Shown: positions 11,691 to 23,149, numbered from the stretch's first letter. The stretch: 64,000 nt of DNA from Spizellomyces punctatus DAOM BR117 (GCF_000182565.1 NW_015971537.1:1461299-1525298); one strand, 5' to 3'. Notes: generated by a model from the letters alone, not told the origin. Translations and numbers: made by a program.

Positions 11691-11844
11691 GTTCGAGATG
11701 GATGATTTTGGAAGGAACCCGCAGGTCGTAATATGCAAGCGATCTTGCTTGTTGCCATGACAACTAGTCCTGTTGTGTCATCAAACCCAAACTTGCCCGA
11801 ATTTCAAGTCAACCGTGGCTACTCGTGCGCTGACTAGGACGACG
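11691..11844. promoter_or_regulatory. Short divergent promoter, DHODH / metaxin
   Basis: Only 154 bp separate the two start codons, so the genes probably share a bidirectional promoter. Both products are mitochondrial. No classical TATA box or well-known site is evident. Confidence 0.45.
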
Positions 11845-13181
11845 ATGCCGGTTGAGAACCCGCTTCGCAAGTTCAAAAACTTGTTCCCATTAGTCCGCCT
11901 ACCGCCAGTGTATACTCCGCCGCCAGTACCGGCAGACCCAGCGAGAACTCCTATTCTCTTCATCTTTCCTCGAAAAAAGCAACACATCACCTCACTGGAT
12001 GTCGAGTGTGTGAAATATCAGGTAAACGGACTAGTAGAAGTTGCAATTACTATGTGTTCAAGAAGGAAAGCAAGCACGATTATTGTCATCAATGCGTCCC
12101 TGACGTTCTTCATTGCATACAGGCCTTCCTCGCCTTTTCAAATTATAACCATGTTACCCAAGAATGCCACGAGCCTGAGATGTCACCGTCAGGTAAGGCT
12201 ACCGTCCAACGACATCAGCTAGTGAGTTGGCTTTGAACTCATATGACTTGTGCATTTTTCAGGGCAGCTACCATTCCTGGTGACCTCGGATGGACGTTTA
12301 CTTACTGGCCGACAGATCGTTGAGGAAGTGAAGGCAACGGTAAGACGCCGTATTGCTGTGATCTCGCTGCCAATGGCACACACCAATGGCACTCATTGTC
12401 ATCTTCATAGGTTGGCGACTTGGAATCGAGGCTAACGGACGCTGAGAAGAACGATGTCAAAGCCTTCACGTTCCTTGCCGAAGCAAAGCTTGATTTCGCC
12501 TTGGTACGTATCAAGTTTCAGCAATTCATAGGTAGGCCGTTACTTAATGGCAAAAATTGTACTTTCAGCTCTTCACCATGTGGTACGATGGCCATATACG
12601 GGACGAATTCACTTTTCCCATGTACGAGTCACTGTATCCTTGGCCATTAAACAAGGTCATTTCCAGAACCATCCGGGCACAGAAAACCGACTGGATGCTT
12701 AGCAGACGAGCTGTATTGAAAAAAGATGAGGTCTAAATAATGAATGACGCTGATGAGAACGTAATGAGTCGTTATTCATCGTGGTTCGTGCGTAGATTTT
12801 AGATGATGCAAGGAAGGCTCTGACCGCTCTGTCAACTCAACTGGGAAATCAGTTGTACTTCTTCGGGTCAAAGTACGTCTTGTGGCTTGATGTGCTCTAG
12901 CTGCAGCTCGCGTTAAGTATGACTTCCTTACCCATTTCGTTTTGTAGAGCGTCCTTCCTCGATGCGGTGGTATTCGCGTACCTGCATATTATCTTATCCC
13001 TATTAGTAACCTCGTCCGGTGAAGTTGCGCTGCGCCAGGCTGTGTTGAAGCATGAAAATTTAGTGCAGGTATGGATTCTATCGTTTGTTGCACACAGTGC
13101 GACGAGTTTGTAACGCCATGTATCGTCCGCTACTATGTACAGTATGCACGTAGGGTTTTCAACACATTTTTTGCATCATGA
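11845..13181 (+). CDS. Metaxin / Sam37-type outer-membrane import protein
   Basis: Eight exons (about 11845-12021, 12123-12192, 12263-12339, 12411-12503, 12569-12730, 12796-12872, 12948-13068, 13143-13181) join in frame to about 271 residues. The N-terminal GST-like fold contains ILFIFPRKKQHITSLDVECV, then GQLPFLVTSDGRLLTG, where the family has its LPFL motif. The helical part contains KNDVKAFTFLAEAKLDFALL and LFTMWYDGHIRDEFTFPMYE. The C-terminal metaxin signature is NQLYFFGSKASFLDAVVFAYL. Metaxins/Sam35-Sam37 are cytosol-facing subunits of the SAM complex, which inserts beta-barrel proteins into the mitochondrial outer membrane. There is no obvious C-terminal membrane anchor, so it may be peripheral like metaxin 2/Sam35. 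Which metaxin class it belongs to is open. Confidence 0.88.
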
Positions 13182-13501
13182 CCGCACAAGTTGAATGTGG
13201 GAGGAAAAATCTATCAAAACATAGACGACGCTACTGAGGATAGGTGTAGAAGCCGAGTGCACTATCGTTAGATTTCCATCGTACTGTATATATTGTACAT
13301 CATGAAACAGCTGTCACTCACTTTGCTGCAACCGATAGGTACTTTTTCAAAAGCGGCGATCCTACGTCTAAACCAGTCCACTGCCACCTTTAACGTCGAG
13401 TGCTTCATGAATGTTCAATGGTCACGTGACAATAGGCAGAAGGAAGATCGTTGGAAAGTCTGAGACTTGGGCACCCACTACTTGTAGATCCCGTCGCAGT
13501 C
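13182..13501. promoter_or_regulatory. OPRT upstream region with CACGTG palindrome
   Basis: A 320-bp spacer between metaxin and OPRT. It holds the perfect 10-bp palindrome GTCACGTGAC at 13421-13430, 72 bp before the OPRT start codon. This is a strong match to bHLH (Cbf1-type) sites. Nothing else is recognised in the spacer. Confidence 0.45.
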
Positions 13502-14146
13502 ATGAAGCAATACCAGAGAGACTTCATCGCATTTGCAATCAAGCACAAGGTGCTCACCTTTGGGTCTTTTACGCTCAAATCCGGCCGCACGTCCCCCTAC
13601 TTCTTTAACGCTGGACTCTTCAACACTGGGGAGGCTTTGGCACAACTCGGCACATATTATGCCGCTGCCCTACAAGACAGCAACCTTCCCTACGACGTCC
13701 TGTTTGGTCCCGCATACAAAGGAATCCCTCTAGTTTCTTCGCTTGCCGTTGCCCTCTTTAGAGAACATGGTGTTGATGCTCCTTACAGCTTTAACAGAAA
13801 GGAAAAGAAGGACCATGGAGAAGGCGGGAGCATTGTGGGCTCCCCATTGAGGGGTAAAGTAGTAGTGATTGATGATGTGATTACGGCTGGTACTGCTATC
13901 AGAGAAAGCTTTACGATCATCAAAGGAGAGGGTGCAAATCTTTCGGGTGTGCTGATTGCACTGGACCGTCAAGAGAAAGGGACTGGTACAGATCTCTCCG
14001 CCATTCAACAGGTGGAGAAGGAATATGGAGTCCCTGTGGTCTCGATTGTGAGTTTGGCGCAGGTTGTAGAGTATCTCGAGGAAGTTGGAGGGCAAGAGCA
14101 GGCTATCCAGGACATCAAAGTATATAGACAACAATGGGGCATATAA
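13502..14146 (+). CDS. URA5: Orotate phosphoribosyltransferase
   Basis: An intronless 214-residue protein starting [21 protein letters not shown]; the only in-frame ATG that gives the usual N-terminus is at 13502. [18 protein letters not shown] is the orotate-binding start of fungal Ura5. [18 protein letters not shown] and [15 protein letters not shown] (flexible catalytic loop) follow, and the PRPP-binding motif is [17 protein letters not shown]. Length and motifs are those of the stand-alone fungal enzyme, not the fused animal UMP synthase. It joins orotate to PRPP to make OMP in the cytosol. Its substrate is the product of the DHODH encoded 1.8 kb away on the other strand. Confidence 0.96.
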   Translation: MKQYQRDFIAFAIKHKVLTFGSFTLKSGRTSPYFFNAGLFNTGEALAQLGTYYAAALQDSNLPYDVLFGPAYKGIPLVSSLAVALFREHGVDAPYSFNRKEKKDHGEGGSIVGSPLRGKVVVIDDVITAGTAIRESFTIIKGEGANLSGVLIALDRQEKGTGTDLSAIQQVEKEYGVPVVSIVSLAQVVEYLEEVGGQEQAIQDIKVYRQQWGI

Positions 14147-14188
14147 CTTAGATAGTCAATTACAACACACGATATTTCATCACGCTTT

Positions 14189-17100
14189 CTACACCCTTTG
14201 CATCGCAGCATTTCTTCCCTGGATACCTTGAGCTCCGCTTTGGAACAAATCCTTCTCAAATTTGCCGAGTTTGTTCCAATCCGCCCGCATCGTAAGAAAT
14301 GGATGGAGCAGCGTTATCTCAATCCGACTGAGGTGCCCCTCCCTAATGACTGTCTTCAGATTCTCAGGTTTCACAACAAACACGTTTCCGAGTTCCTTGA
14401 GCATATCAAACCGCTCATGTAGGATGGGTATCTTGAAAAGAGAAATCGTTTGCTGGTAGTTTGAAATATCTCTGCAGATAGGTTTTGTTCATCGACTTGC
14501 ATGCAATAAGAAAACGCGACACACCAGACAGCAAGCGCTTACTTTAAGAGGGTCATACCCCCTGCCTGGCTGACTACAAACTTTTTGAAGTGATCGAGTA
14601 ACATGCTGTCATTTGTGTGGCATTAGTCGCGTGCGCAAACGGCACCGTAAGCACGACCGAGCATTCTAACCTGTGGAATGACACTCCAATCTCAGTCAGG
14701 AACGCTTCCAAATTTTCCCCGCCTAGACATTGCGACGCTTGATCATAGACTACCGTTAAAAAGTCTGTACACTGAATACACGTCTGTGTTATGAAACCAA
14801 ATTTTGGGGGATTAGCGACAAAATTGCCATGCATGTTAAGCCGGCTGACTTACAGGACTAGCCAAGCTGCTGCTCCCGGCAGCTTCGTCCTTTGGTCTAT
14901 AATCTGTTTTCTTTTGTGACGCAAGGAGGACCGACAGCCAGGCGGTGACAGCTAATTGACGGAGGATTGATAAGGAGCACATGAATGATGACATCACTAG
15001 TGTTCCTTACCATCAATTTGCTTCTGGAGCAATATGTTCAATCTATGTTCGACTGCTGACATGAATCCGTTCTTGTACAGGACCATATCGCGGTGGGTGG
15101 TCGGAGATGGTGCGATCATAGGCACCTTTGTTGACCTGTGGTTAGTTTGGACCATAAAGCAAATGTCACAGATGATGATGACTCACTATTGTGCTTTGAA
15201 AGTGCAGTTGGAGAAGCTGCAGGATCTGCTGAGCCACATGCACCATGGGCATTTGCTTGAAATCGGGTTGCTGCCGTGAATCCGCAAATTGAATATCTTC
15301 GATCATCCTAATGAGAACTGCCGTTTAGTATTTACCACTGCCACCAAGCACGCACTTGTCAGCCTACATATCCAGTGCAACTTCGAGATACTTCACACCA
15401 ACTGTCTCAATGAGAAGAGTGAAGACGATACTTGCATTCCTTGCACTGGATTTATCGTAGATAAAATCGAATGAGACCATTTGATATGCCCAATCATTAA
15501 GCGACGCAACTACCCACAGTTCGCTTGGCGGCGTAAGTTCCTTACATCGTGCCATGGCCTCGACATGCATATCAAGCAATTTTAGCATCAGCTGAACCGA
15601 AGGAAGGCCCATCTCTTCTGGAGACAGTGGTTCTGGCGCTGCTTGAAGCCCAATCTGTTGCGCTACCTCCTGGCCGAGAACGTTCATGGTGCTCACAAAT
15701 TTGGTCATCATCGCCTCAGCGGAAGTCGGGGAAGTTTTGGTCGGTGAAGGCGGCGCGGCCGTTGTGGACGGCTTGGTAACGGCTTTGCCGCGGGGAGTTT
15801 TGGCTCGTTGCGCCTTCATCAGATGCATGTTAGAATGTGGAGCTCTTGATCAAGTTGCCAGATAACCTTACCGCGTATTCGTGGAACACATTCAATGATT
15901 CGCTGAAGAGATCATTGAGACATTCCTTTTCAGCTTCAATATATCTTCCTCCTTCAATGTATGGTACGAACAAGTCATCGAATGATCGGTTAATGATTGC
16001 AGTCAAAACCGGTTTCCCGGCCTTTCCAGCTATGCAATTTTCATCCAACTTGTGCAGATCGTTCACCAAACCAGAGATGACAGCATGAGATGAGGAAAGG
16101 GCTCGTAAATAGGAACGGGGCGAATCCTCGTCAGCGCGACGAAGGATGTTTTCGATATACGTTTGAATCTGCAGTCGACCGTAATGAGCAAGCGGGACCA
16201 CCATATATTACTCATGTAAACCTTACAGATTGTGCAAAAATTCGCTGTATGAATTGCTGCATGACTACCGGTGCATTTGGGAAAACAGCACGGATGACCT
16301 CCCATTCTTGGGCGCAGGTTTGTCGGATCTCGTTACATAATCGGACAAGGCCAAGATCAGCTTTTGTTGGATCATCCTCTTGTCTGGAAACATGGTAAGT
16401 GAATGCATTCAGAGGACGATAAGACGCGCGTTGACGTACCTCTCCGCATCTACAGTCTCTTCGGTCTCCTCAACCTTGGAGCGATTTATGAAGAATTCGT
16501 GCTGGTTGACATAGGCGCGAATGCACGACTCTCCACCATTGAACTCAACAAGTGTTTTGGCGCATTCCTAAACATCAGTGAATGCGTTAGTTTGTTCGCA
16601 AAGTGGGAAAGGACACTGACGTGTTACATACATTCATTATATGTCGATCCGCGTCTCTGTATGCTTCATCGAATCTTTCTAGAAGTTCTTTTTCAAATTG
16701 TTCGGAATAGCTTTCAATGTTAGTCCGAGCCTTCAAACCCGGAAATAATGAGCCGCCTGTTTCAGAGACAGGATACGCCAGATGCGCCTTACCGCCTCAG
16801 CACCAGCGATGTCAACTTCTTTCGCAACCGCTGTTAGTCTCCGTACAACAATGGCCGCCTGAGTGCTGTCAGTACCAATGTCAAAAACTTTTAAAGCTTG
16901 AAGTAGCCGACCTTGTATTCGCCTTCATGTCCGGCAGCTTTCAAGTCATCCAGTCGAGTGGAATTCCCAGCATTGAATTCAATAAAGTACTGTATCAAGT
17001 CCTTTGCTTCCGCGGCGCGTGCTCTTTGTTTATCTATTGTCTCCAGCTGCTCGCCTAACGGGACAACCGTATGTCAAGAATCAAGTTCAGGGCGGCGGTA

Positions 17101-17720
17101 ACGAAAAGGGCGCTTGTACCAATCCTTATGGCGGTCTTTCCGACCTCGCCAAGGCGAGATTCTAACGACTCAAATGCAGCTTGGGCATCCTACATGCGCC
17201 GAGAAAATGAGATCTCAGTTCTCGACAGTGCAATGCTGGACATTATTTCTCACATGCATGGCATCGTTGATTTCAGCAAGCTTCTTCCTTCGGGCGGTAT
17301 CTGATGCAGCCGCCTGATCTTCCAAATCCTCAATTTTGTTATGGACCTTCCGTTTTAATCTCAAAAGCTCGTCGATAGCAGCTTCAAAGTTACGAATAAA
17401 AGGTCTCGGATCGAATTCTACGGCATGCCCAAAGAGTGATCAATCGAGCTTGTCATTCGCAGATTCTCTCGACACAACTTACGCCTGGGAGTTGTCTGCG
17501 CCTGAACTACAAGCTTCTGTGATAGAGATTCCACAAAGTCCTTAGGGACGAATTTACCCTATCCAAATAAGCGGACAGGTGAGATACTGATTTGTGCGCC
17601 TCTGTTGAAGTTTGCAAAGCTAATTACCTTGAAGGTGTCAAGCTTGACAATCTCCTTTATCACTGCCGAATCCGCCAGGCTCTGCTTTGGCAACGGTTTC
17701 CCGCCGCTGCTCGCTGCCAT
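14189..17720 (-). CDS. SEC10: Exocyst subunit SEC10 (EXOC5)
   Basis: A long gene with a dozen or so exons, starting MAASSGGKPLPKQSL at 17720 and ending at 14189. Diagnostic blocks in order: GKFVPKDFVESLS; EFDPRPFIRNFEAAIDELL; LESRLGEVGKTAIRIGEQLE; TRLDDLKAAGHEGEYK; AAIVVRRLTAVAKEVDIAGA; LMLKLLDMHVEAMARCKEL; and a C-terminal TLLHPFLTMRADWNKLGK resembling the family end. SEC10 is part of the eight-subunit exocyst that tethers secretory vesicles to the plasma membrane through Sec15 and Rab/Rho GTPases. A Pro/Thr/Ser/Lys-rich low-complexity insert (about 15690-15830) interrupts the helical rods and is not typical of yeast Sec10. Individual exon borders in the 3' third are less sure than the identity. 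Confidence 0.9.
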
Positions 17721-18048
17721 CTTGTCAGAACATGCGCTATAAAGAGGACGTGAATAGTTGGTATGAATTGTTCAGGAACTGCCCTCCTCATTTCCCAAGG
17801 CCCCTGCACGCACAGCATTCACTCTGGGCCTCGGCTGAGAAAAGTTGAGCACCTCTGTGGGGAGTCATGCTCGCAGATTTGAATTACCTGTTCAACCCCA
17901 GGTCCAAATGATCTTGGGCATGCTCAAGTCCCGCTCAAATACACCTGACACGCGCGCTGTCTGTGGTAAGCCAGTGGCCTTTGGTGGTCACCTTTTATTC
18001 AATGTCTCCACAATTACCTATCAACATTTCCCTATATAATCGCCCAGT
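17721..18048. promoter_or_regulatory. Divergent region SEC10 / LENG1-like
   Basis: A 328-bp space between two divergent starts. It must hold both promoters. I see no further gene, tRNA or conspicuous motif. Confidence 0.4.
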
Positions 18049-18982
18049 ATGGGGAAGTTAAATATCCTTCAACACAAAAGGTGAGCCAATGAGTGTGACC
18101 GCCAATGTCAGTTGCGTTCTCTCACATCTCTGCGTTACCAGCTGGCATGTTTACAATGAAGTGAACCAAGAGCGGGTTCGTAAAGATGAGGAAGCAGCTC
18201 GGATTGAGGAGGAGAAGAAGAAAGAGCGCGCACTCCAAGCAGATAGAGAGGCACGCTTGGCACTCCTTCGCTCTAAATCTCGGGGGAGGATTGGGTCTTC
18301 GCACGCCGAGGTGCTGGATGTAGCACCGAATGAAGTATCCACAGCTCTATCGCTGCCCGATACTGAAGAGCGACATATAGGCCACGTTAATCTGTTTGAA
18401 GAGGCTGAGAGAGAAGCGAGAGGGAAGGGCGGAAAAAATCCAGAGTATGAGGCAGAGAAGAGAGCAAAGGAGAAGAAGGAAGCTGACAAATTCACCTGGT
18501 ACCTCGGAGAGACAAAGGATGGAAAGAAAGAAACCCCCTGGTACGCTACATTGGATCTAAAGAGTGATAAAAAACCTCAAGAAGGACCTGCTGGACTCAT
18601 CAAGGATGAGAAAGCTCGAAAAGCAAAAGATGAGCGGAGGAAGGCGAAAGAGGATCCTTTGAATGCTATGACAAAATATGTATCAAAATCGGAAAGGAGA
18701 GAGAGAGAGCGACAGGCGCACAGTGAAAGGAGGAAACGAGCGACCAAGACACGAGAGTCTTCCTCTTCGTCCTCGTCCAATATCGAGAAGCTGCGGGCGG
18801 AACGTCTAGCCCGCGAACGTGTCGAGCGGGCGAAAGCTCAAGAGGTGTTGCAACCCGGGTCCGCGTTACCTACCCGGCATTTTGAAGATTCAGCATATTA
18901 TCACTCGCAATTCAATCCAGATTTTGTGAGGCGACGTCGCGATGAGGCACCAGCGAGGAGTAGGCGACATGAACCTTACTGA
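18049..18982 (+). CDS. LENG1-like protein with CIR N-terminal domain
   Basis: Two exons (18049-18080 and 18142-18982), about 290 residues. The first exon encodes MGKLNILQHK and the join restores the CIR_N signature (LNILQHKSWHVYNEVNQERVR), a short Trp-containing helix found in CIR, CWC25 and LENG1 proteins. Further LENG1 blocks are present: FTWYLGETKDGKKETPWYA, DPLNAMTKYVSKSERRE, KLRAERLARERVERAKAQEV, and the end YYHSQFNPDFVRRR. The body is highly charged and mostly alpha-helical or disordered. Human LENG1 is a poorly studied spliceosome-associated protein, so a nuclear splicing role is likely by family but not proven. It is convergent with the carrier gene. Confidence 0.85.
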
Positions 18983-19128
18983 TCTCCATCCTTACCCAAA
19001 AGGACCTACATGTCGAGTGAATTTAGTCAACGCAGTAAATACACAATCCTGATGCAATGTAAATATATAATCTTGTACATTTTTGTCTTGTCTATAATAC
19101 AATAAATTGAGGTCTAACATCACGTTCT

Positions 19129-20424
19129 CTACGACTCATCATTATCCCAGAATTGCGAGCTAGCAACCTCGTAGGCGAACAGACCAATGGCACTTGGCGG
19201 CATCACCCGCACCAACTGCGGACCAATCCCAGCATAAAACGGCTTGACACCTCGAGTCCTTAACACTTCCCAAACCTCTCTCCATTGAAATCGCTGGCGG
19301 GCAGCGAGATTTGTGGGATTCGAGTTGTGAAAGCTTAGATCGTCATAAACCGGGGCAGCTGCGGCCGCTACAGCTTCTGCCGCTAAGGTGCTCTTTGTCA
19401 CTTGAGAAACTCTGTTTGCGGTGATTACGGCGGGAATGTTATCGAGAGGGTATATAATCATTTGATAGGCGCTGCCTGCCGCGGCGCCCGCCGCGATGAC
19501 CGCAGTTGCATTGGCACAGACAAGAGTTAAGGGGCGACGCTTCGGTCCTTCACCATTGGGAACCCCGTCTTGTTCTTCGCCTCCATCTCTGAGTGCCCAC
19601 ATATCCGCTACCATCCCTTTGCCAAATTTGCGAAAGCCCTCAAAGAAAAAGAAGAAGAAGCCGAAGCCGCACGCATCTTTCGCCGCTAGGAAGCCAATCC
19701 CCTTATATAAACGTCTACACTTTGCCCAAATGCTCCTTTCGTCTTTTAATGCCTCTCGAACTGTGCGATAAGTGAATCTCAACATGCCCTCGTGACGATG
19801 TGCAACAAGCTGAGCGGGCGAAACATTGGCCTTGATGTTGTCAAGGGGTGTACTTACAAGTGACGTGGACGCTCCAGCCAACGCTCCGGCAATGAATGGG
19901 TAATGATGGTCGAATGCCAATGCGGCGGAGAGAGAGGAAGATGATGGCTCCGAAGATGAAAGTGCGGATATAGTCGTAGCGTAGACGTTGAACAATACTG
20001 CACCAGCAACAGCATTTGCAAACAGCAAAGGTATGATATTCTTCCCCAAGAAACTGTACCCTTCCTCTGCCACCACCGTCCTCATATATCCAACCCCAAC
20101 CTTCTGGCCCTGCGTTCGCGCCATATGATTTAGAACAATCCAAGGGTTGACTGTATGCGGTCGGAAAAGCTTTATTGGAACTCGAAACCACCATTTTAAC
20201 AAGCCTTTTCCAAAGGCTGTTGCCGCAAATGCAGATTTTGTCGCCAAAGATTTTGCCACTCCAGCCATAATCCCCACCACGGGTGTTGGTCCTTCAATTC
20301 GCGCGGCATCAGAAGAATCTAACACTTCAGGTGACTTGGCGGGCGCAACTTTCGAGGAAGGGTTTGATGAAGACACAGGCGGAGGAGGTGGAGGAGAAGG
20401 TGAAGCAGTGGTCACGGAAGCCAT
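19129..20424 (-). CDS. Divergent mitochondrial carrier (SLC25-like) protein
   Basis: An intronless 431-residue protein. Residues 1-45 are Pro/Ser-rich and disordered. The body shows three loose repeats of about 100 residues with Gly-rich hydrophobic helices. The second repeat keeps the carrier signature: FIAGALAGASTSLVSTPLDN followed by IK. The third has AAGAAAGSAYQMIIYPLDN followed by IPA, where the usual basic residue after PLDNI is replaced by proline. The first repeat lacks a clear PX[D/E]XX[K/R] motif and instead has WFRVPIKLFRPHTV. A run of six phenylalanines sits at CGFGFFFFFFEGF. Carriers move metabolites across the mitochondrial inner membrane; substrate contacts cannot be read here, and it may be an orphan carrier or an adapted outer-membrane member. 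Confidence 0.75.
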   Translation of the reverse strand: MASVTTASPSPPPPPPVSSSNPSSKVAPAKSPEVLDSSDAARIEGPTPVVGIMAGVAKSLATKSAFAATAFGKGLLKWWFRVPIKLFRPHTVNPWIVLNHMARTQGQKVGVGYMRTVVAEEGYSFLGKNIIPLLFANAVAGAVLFNVYATTISALSSSEPSSSSLSAALAFDHHYPFIAGALAGASTSLVSTPLDNIKANVSPAQLVAHRHEGMLRFTYRTVREALKDERSIWAKCRRLYKGIGFLAAKDACGFGFFFFFFEGFRKFGKGMVADMWALRDGGEEQDGVPNGEGPKRRPLTLVCANATAVIAAGAAAGSAYQMIIYPLDNIPAVITANRVSQVTKSTLAAEAVAAAAAPVYDDLSFHNSNPTNLAARQRFQWREVWEVLRTRGVKPFYAGIGPQLVRVMPPSAIGLFAYEVASSQFWDNDES

Positions 20425-20681
20425 GACTTCTTCGTTTGAAAGGTGTCCTGTAGGTTAGACATTTGCTCGTCGCTGTCGCCCAAGCATCGTTTGCCCCAAC
20501 ACCAGTAAGCGACAGTTTCCAAAGTCCTTCCGATCGATGACTCATATTGCACGTGTCTCCATGCGCAACGAGGTTTTCAATTTATAGCTTGGTGATAAAT
20601 CGCTTCCTCAGACGAGCAACAGTCCAGCCAGAGTGTTTACGATCTACCTATCGTTTGTGGATCAACCTCCTGATTGCCAAC
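20425..20681. promoter_or_regulatory. Divergent region carrier / CWC21 with CACGTG
   Basis: A 257-bp divergent promoter containing GCACGTGTC near 20550. Nothing else is recognised. Confidence 0.35.
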
Positions 20682-22190
20682 ATGTACAACGGGATTGGTA
20701 GGATATTCTTTTGCCGCAGCATAGACTACCGATATTGAAGCATTCTCCCTGGACAGGTCTCTCCACTGCCAGAGGTTCTGGGACAAATGGCTACGTTCAA
20801 CGTAACCTCTCATCTCTCCGCCCCCGAGAGAAGAAGCACGATATCCCTTTTGAAGAACAGCGACCTCCTCAGATTCGAAAACCCAACCAGGAGATCCTTG
20901 ATCATGAAAAGAAGAGGGAGGTGGAAGTCAAATGCTTGATGCTCCAGGATCAGCTCGAAACGCAGGGTCTATCTGAAGAGGATGTGGAGGCTCGTGTCAG
21001 CAGCCTGCGTAGTGAACTGCTTAACAATCTGGAGAAAATGAAAAAAGATGTAAAAAAATTACAAGAATACCAGGTTCATCAGATGGCTGAGGCAAAGGAG
21101 AAGGCCAACGCTAGGGCCAGAAGTGCCTTTGGAATTGGTGACGACTTTGTATCTGGAGCCGCTTTTGACAAGGAGCTTCAGGTGAGCCAAACCCGATTGT
21201 TTAGAAACCGCATGAACGACACTGCTGACGGCCCTTTACAATCTTTGGTTGCAGGAGCGTCTTAAACAGGAGCGACTTCAGGAAAAAGAACGCAAAGAAG
21301 AAGAAAGAAAGCAGCGGATGGAGGAGCTGGAGAAACGACGCAAGAAGGAGGCCAAACTTGCGGAAAAGGCGGCGAAGCAGGCGGAAGAGGAACGAAAGCG
21401 ACAAGGAAGGACTCGTGACGGGGATCTAGAACGGGCCAGGGACAGAGAGAGGGAAATGACACGAAGAGGGGATACAGAGCACGCTGGAAGCGGAAATGGC
21501 CGTGATTCTGACCACTACGAGAGCAATCGACGTTATCGTTATGACGACTACGACCGTGATAGGCGACGGCGATATTCCAGGTCTGGCAGCCGCGAGGATC
21601 CCCGGCGTACCCGACGTGATGAGCGTGATTATGAGGAAAGGGAACGGAAGGGGGCCGGCTCTCGATCAAAAAGTCGCGAGGATGGTGAACTGCGACGACG
21701 CAGCTTTGCGAGGGACGAGTATCATGAAACGAAGCGGAGAGCTTCCAGGTCCCGTTCCAGTAGTCGTGAGGAGGTTGAACGAAGGCGTCGTGCTGCGCGG
21801 GATGACGAGGATGAAGAGTGGAGGCGAAGACGGCCTCGATCCAGATCTACCAGTCGTCATGAGGACGGTCGCTCCCGCCGCCGTGATGAGGAGGAATATG
21901 ATCGAAAGCGAAAACGCTCTAGGTCCAGCAGCCGTGGGGACTATCAGCGTGTGCGCCGCAATCGGTCAGTTGACGAGCAACGAGGTCGCAGGAGGACACG
22001 ATCCCGATCCAGTAGTCGTGACTCCGTCCCACTTAGATCCAGTCGCCGACGCAGTCCCTCAGAATCTTCGAGTCGTTCTCGCAGTAGGAGGAGTAGCTCG
22101 AGCGGGAGCAGTGTCCGAAGTTCCAGCTCCGACAGCAGAAGCACCAGTAGCGGCAGCGACAGGAGTCGGAGCAGGGAACGCAGGCGTTAA
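20682..22190 (+). CDS. CWC21: CWC21/SRRM2-family RS-domain splicing protein
   Basis: Three exons (20682-20697, 20757-21181, 21255-22190). The first exon is 16 nt and encodes MYNGI; joined to exon 2 it gives MYNGIGLSTARGSGTNGYV, the near-invariant start of Cwc21/SRRM2. A cwf21 helical domain follows (EILDHEKKREVEVKCLMLQD ... LSEEDVEARVSSLRSELL), which in yeast Cwc21 contacts Prp8 and Snu114. The C-terminal half is an Arg/Glu helix, then a long Arg/Ser domain with many RSRSSSR-type blocks, absent from yeast Cwc21 but present in human SRRM2. It is therefore a nuclear SR-like spliceosome component acting near the catalytic core. At about 458 residues it is between the yeast and human sizes. Confidence 0.93.
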
Positions 22191-22465
22191 ATCTCTTTTC
22201 ATGTAGTTGTCATGTGGCTACAAAGGGTTGGTCAATGTTGGAAATTCTTGTGATACAACCTCTCAGTGCAAGGCTCTAGGAGTACCATTTGAACGGTGAT
22301 GAGGCTCCACTTGACAAGACGGGCTTATCCCTGAGCAATATATTATCTGTACATGAATGCGAAAAAATGATACTAGAGCTGTAACGAAAAACCAACTAAT
22401 TACAAAGCGTACACACAATAGCCCTGATCAACAACCAAACCAGTCCAAAGGCGAGTATCACCGTG

Positions 22466-23149
22466 CTAAATCTCCATCGTCAATGCGTTTTCAAGGTCGG
22501 CGTTAAACATGGCACGCTTGAATTCATTGAACGAGATGGCACCATCCTTATCCAAAACATCCGCTTCTAGAATCGTCTGGTCCACCAATGACTGAATTTG
22601 GGCATCAGAAAGATTTGTTCCAACCATTAATTTAAGAACATGATAGAGGTCTGACGAATCGATGACACCATCTCCGTTGACATCGTATACTTTGAATGCG
22701 ACTAAAGGGGGCATAATGGGCTAATGAGTACCTGTGTTTTCTTCCCAATCACACTTGATTGCTCATGTACGTTACATACAGCTGAGTTTTTGTTCCCGCT
22801 TTGCTTGCTTTGAGAATACGGACAAGGCAGCGACAAATTGCCGAAAGTTGACTTCATTTCTCCCGTCCAAATCAAAAACAGCGACAACCCTCCGGGAGAG
22901 CGGATTCATGGCCAATTCGGGTATAGCAGTCATTTCTTCTATAGAAATAGAACCAGAATTATCCTTATCCAGGTGCTTGAAGCGAGAATAGAGTGTTTTT
23001 ATTTGCGCTTCCGAGACTATATGCAAACAGAGTCTAGTGTGTCAGTTGGACAATTCAGGCAGAATGCAACAAGAACATTTCATACAGGTCGAAATTGACT
23101 GCAACTCTTCCAGCTCTTCCGGCTGCAGGCGTGAAGACTCTTGGCCCAT
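22466..23149 (-). CDS. Calcineurin-B-like EF-hand protein
   Basis: Three exons from ATG 23149 to stop 22466, about 165 residues. The start MGQESSRL is a good N-myristoylation signal (Gly2, Ser6). EF1 (DKDNSGSISIEE) is canonical. EF2 reads DLDGRNEVNFRQ, with Arg at position 5 and Gln at position 12 instead of acidic ligands. EF3 (DVNGDGVIDSSD) is usable, with Asp at 12. EF4 has one extra residue (ADVLDKDGAISFNEF against the usual ADKDGDGRISFEEF), so its first ligand is displaced. Linkers match calcineurin B (AFKVYDVNGDG, LKLMVGTNLSDAQ). Calcineurin B is the regulatory subunit of the Ca2+/calmodulin phosphatase. Given two damaged loops this may be a divergent paralogue rather than the main CNB1. 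Confidence 0.82.

Noticed and set aside
14574-14834. Small open frames within the SEC10 region
   Set aside because: They lie across SEC10 exons and introns and are shadows of the real frame.
19620-19680. The poly-phenylalanine run as an intron polypyrimidine tract in the carrier gene
   Set aside because: The frame is open through it, no donor pairs with it sensibly, and removing it would break the following carrier helix.
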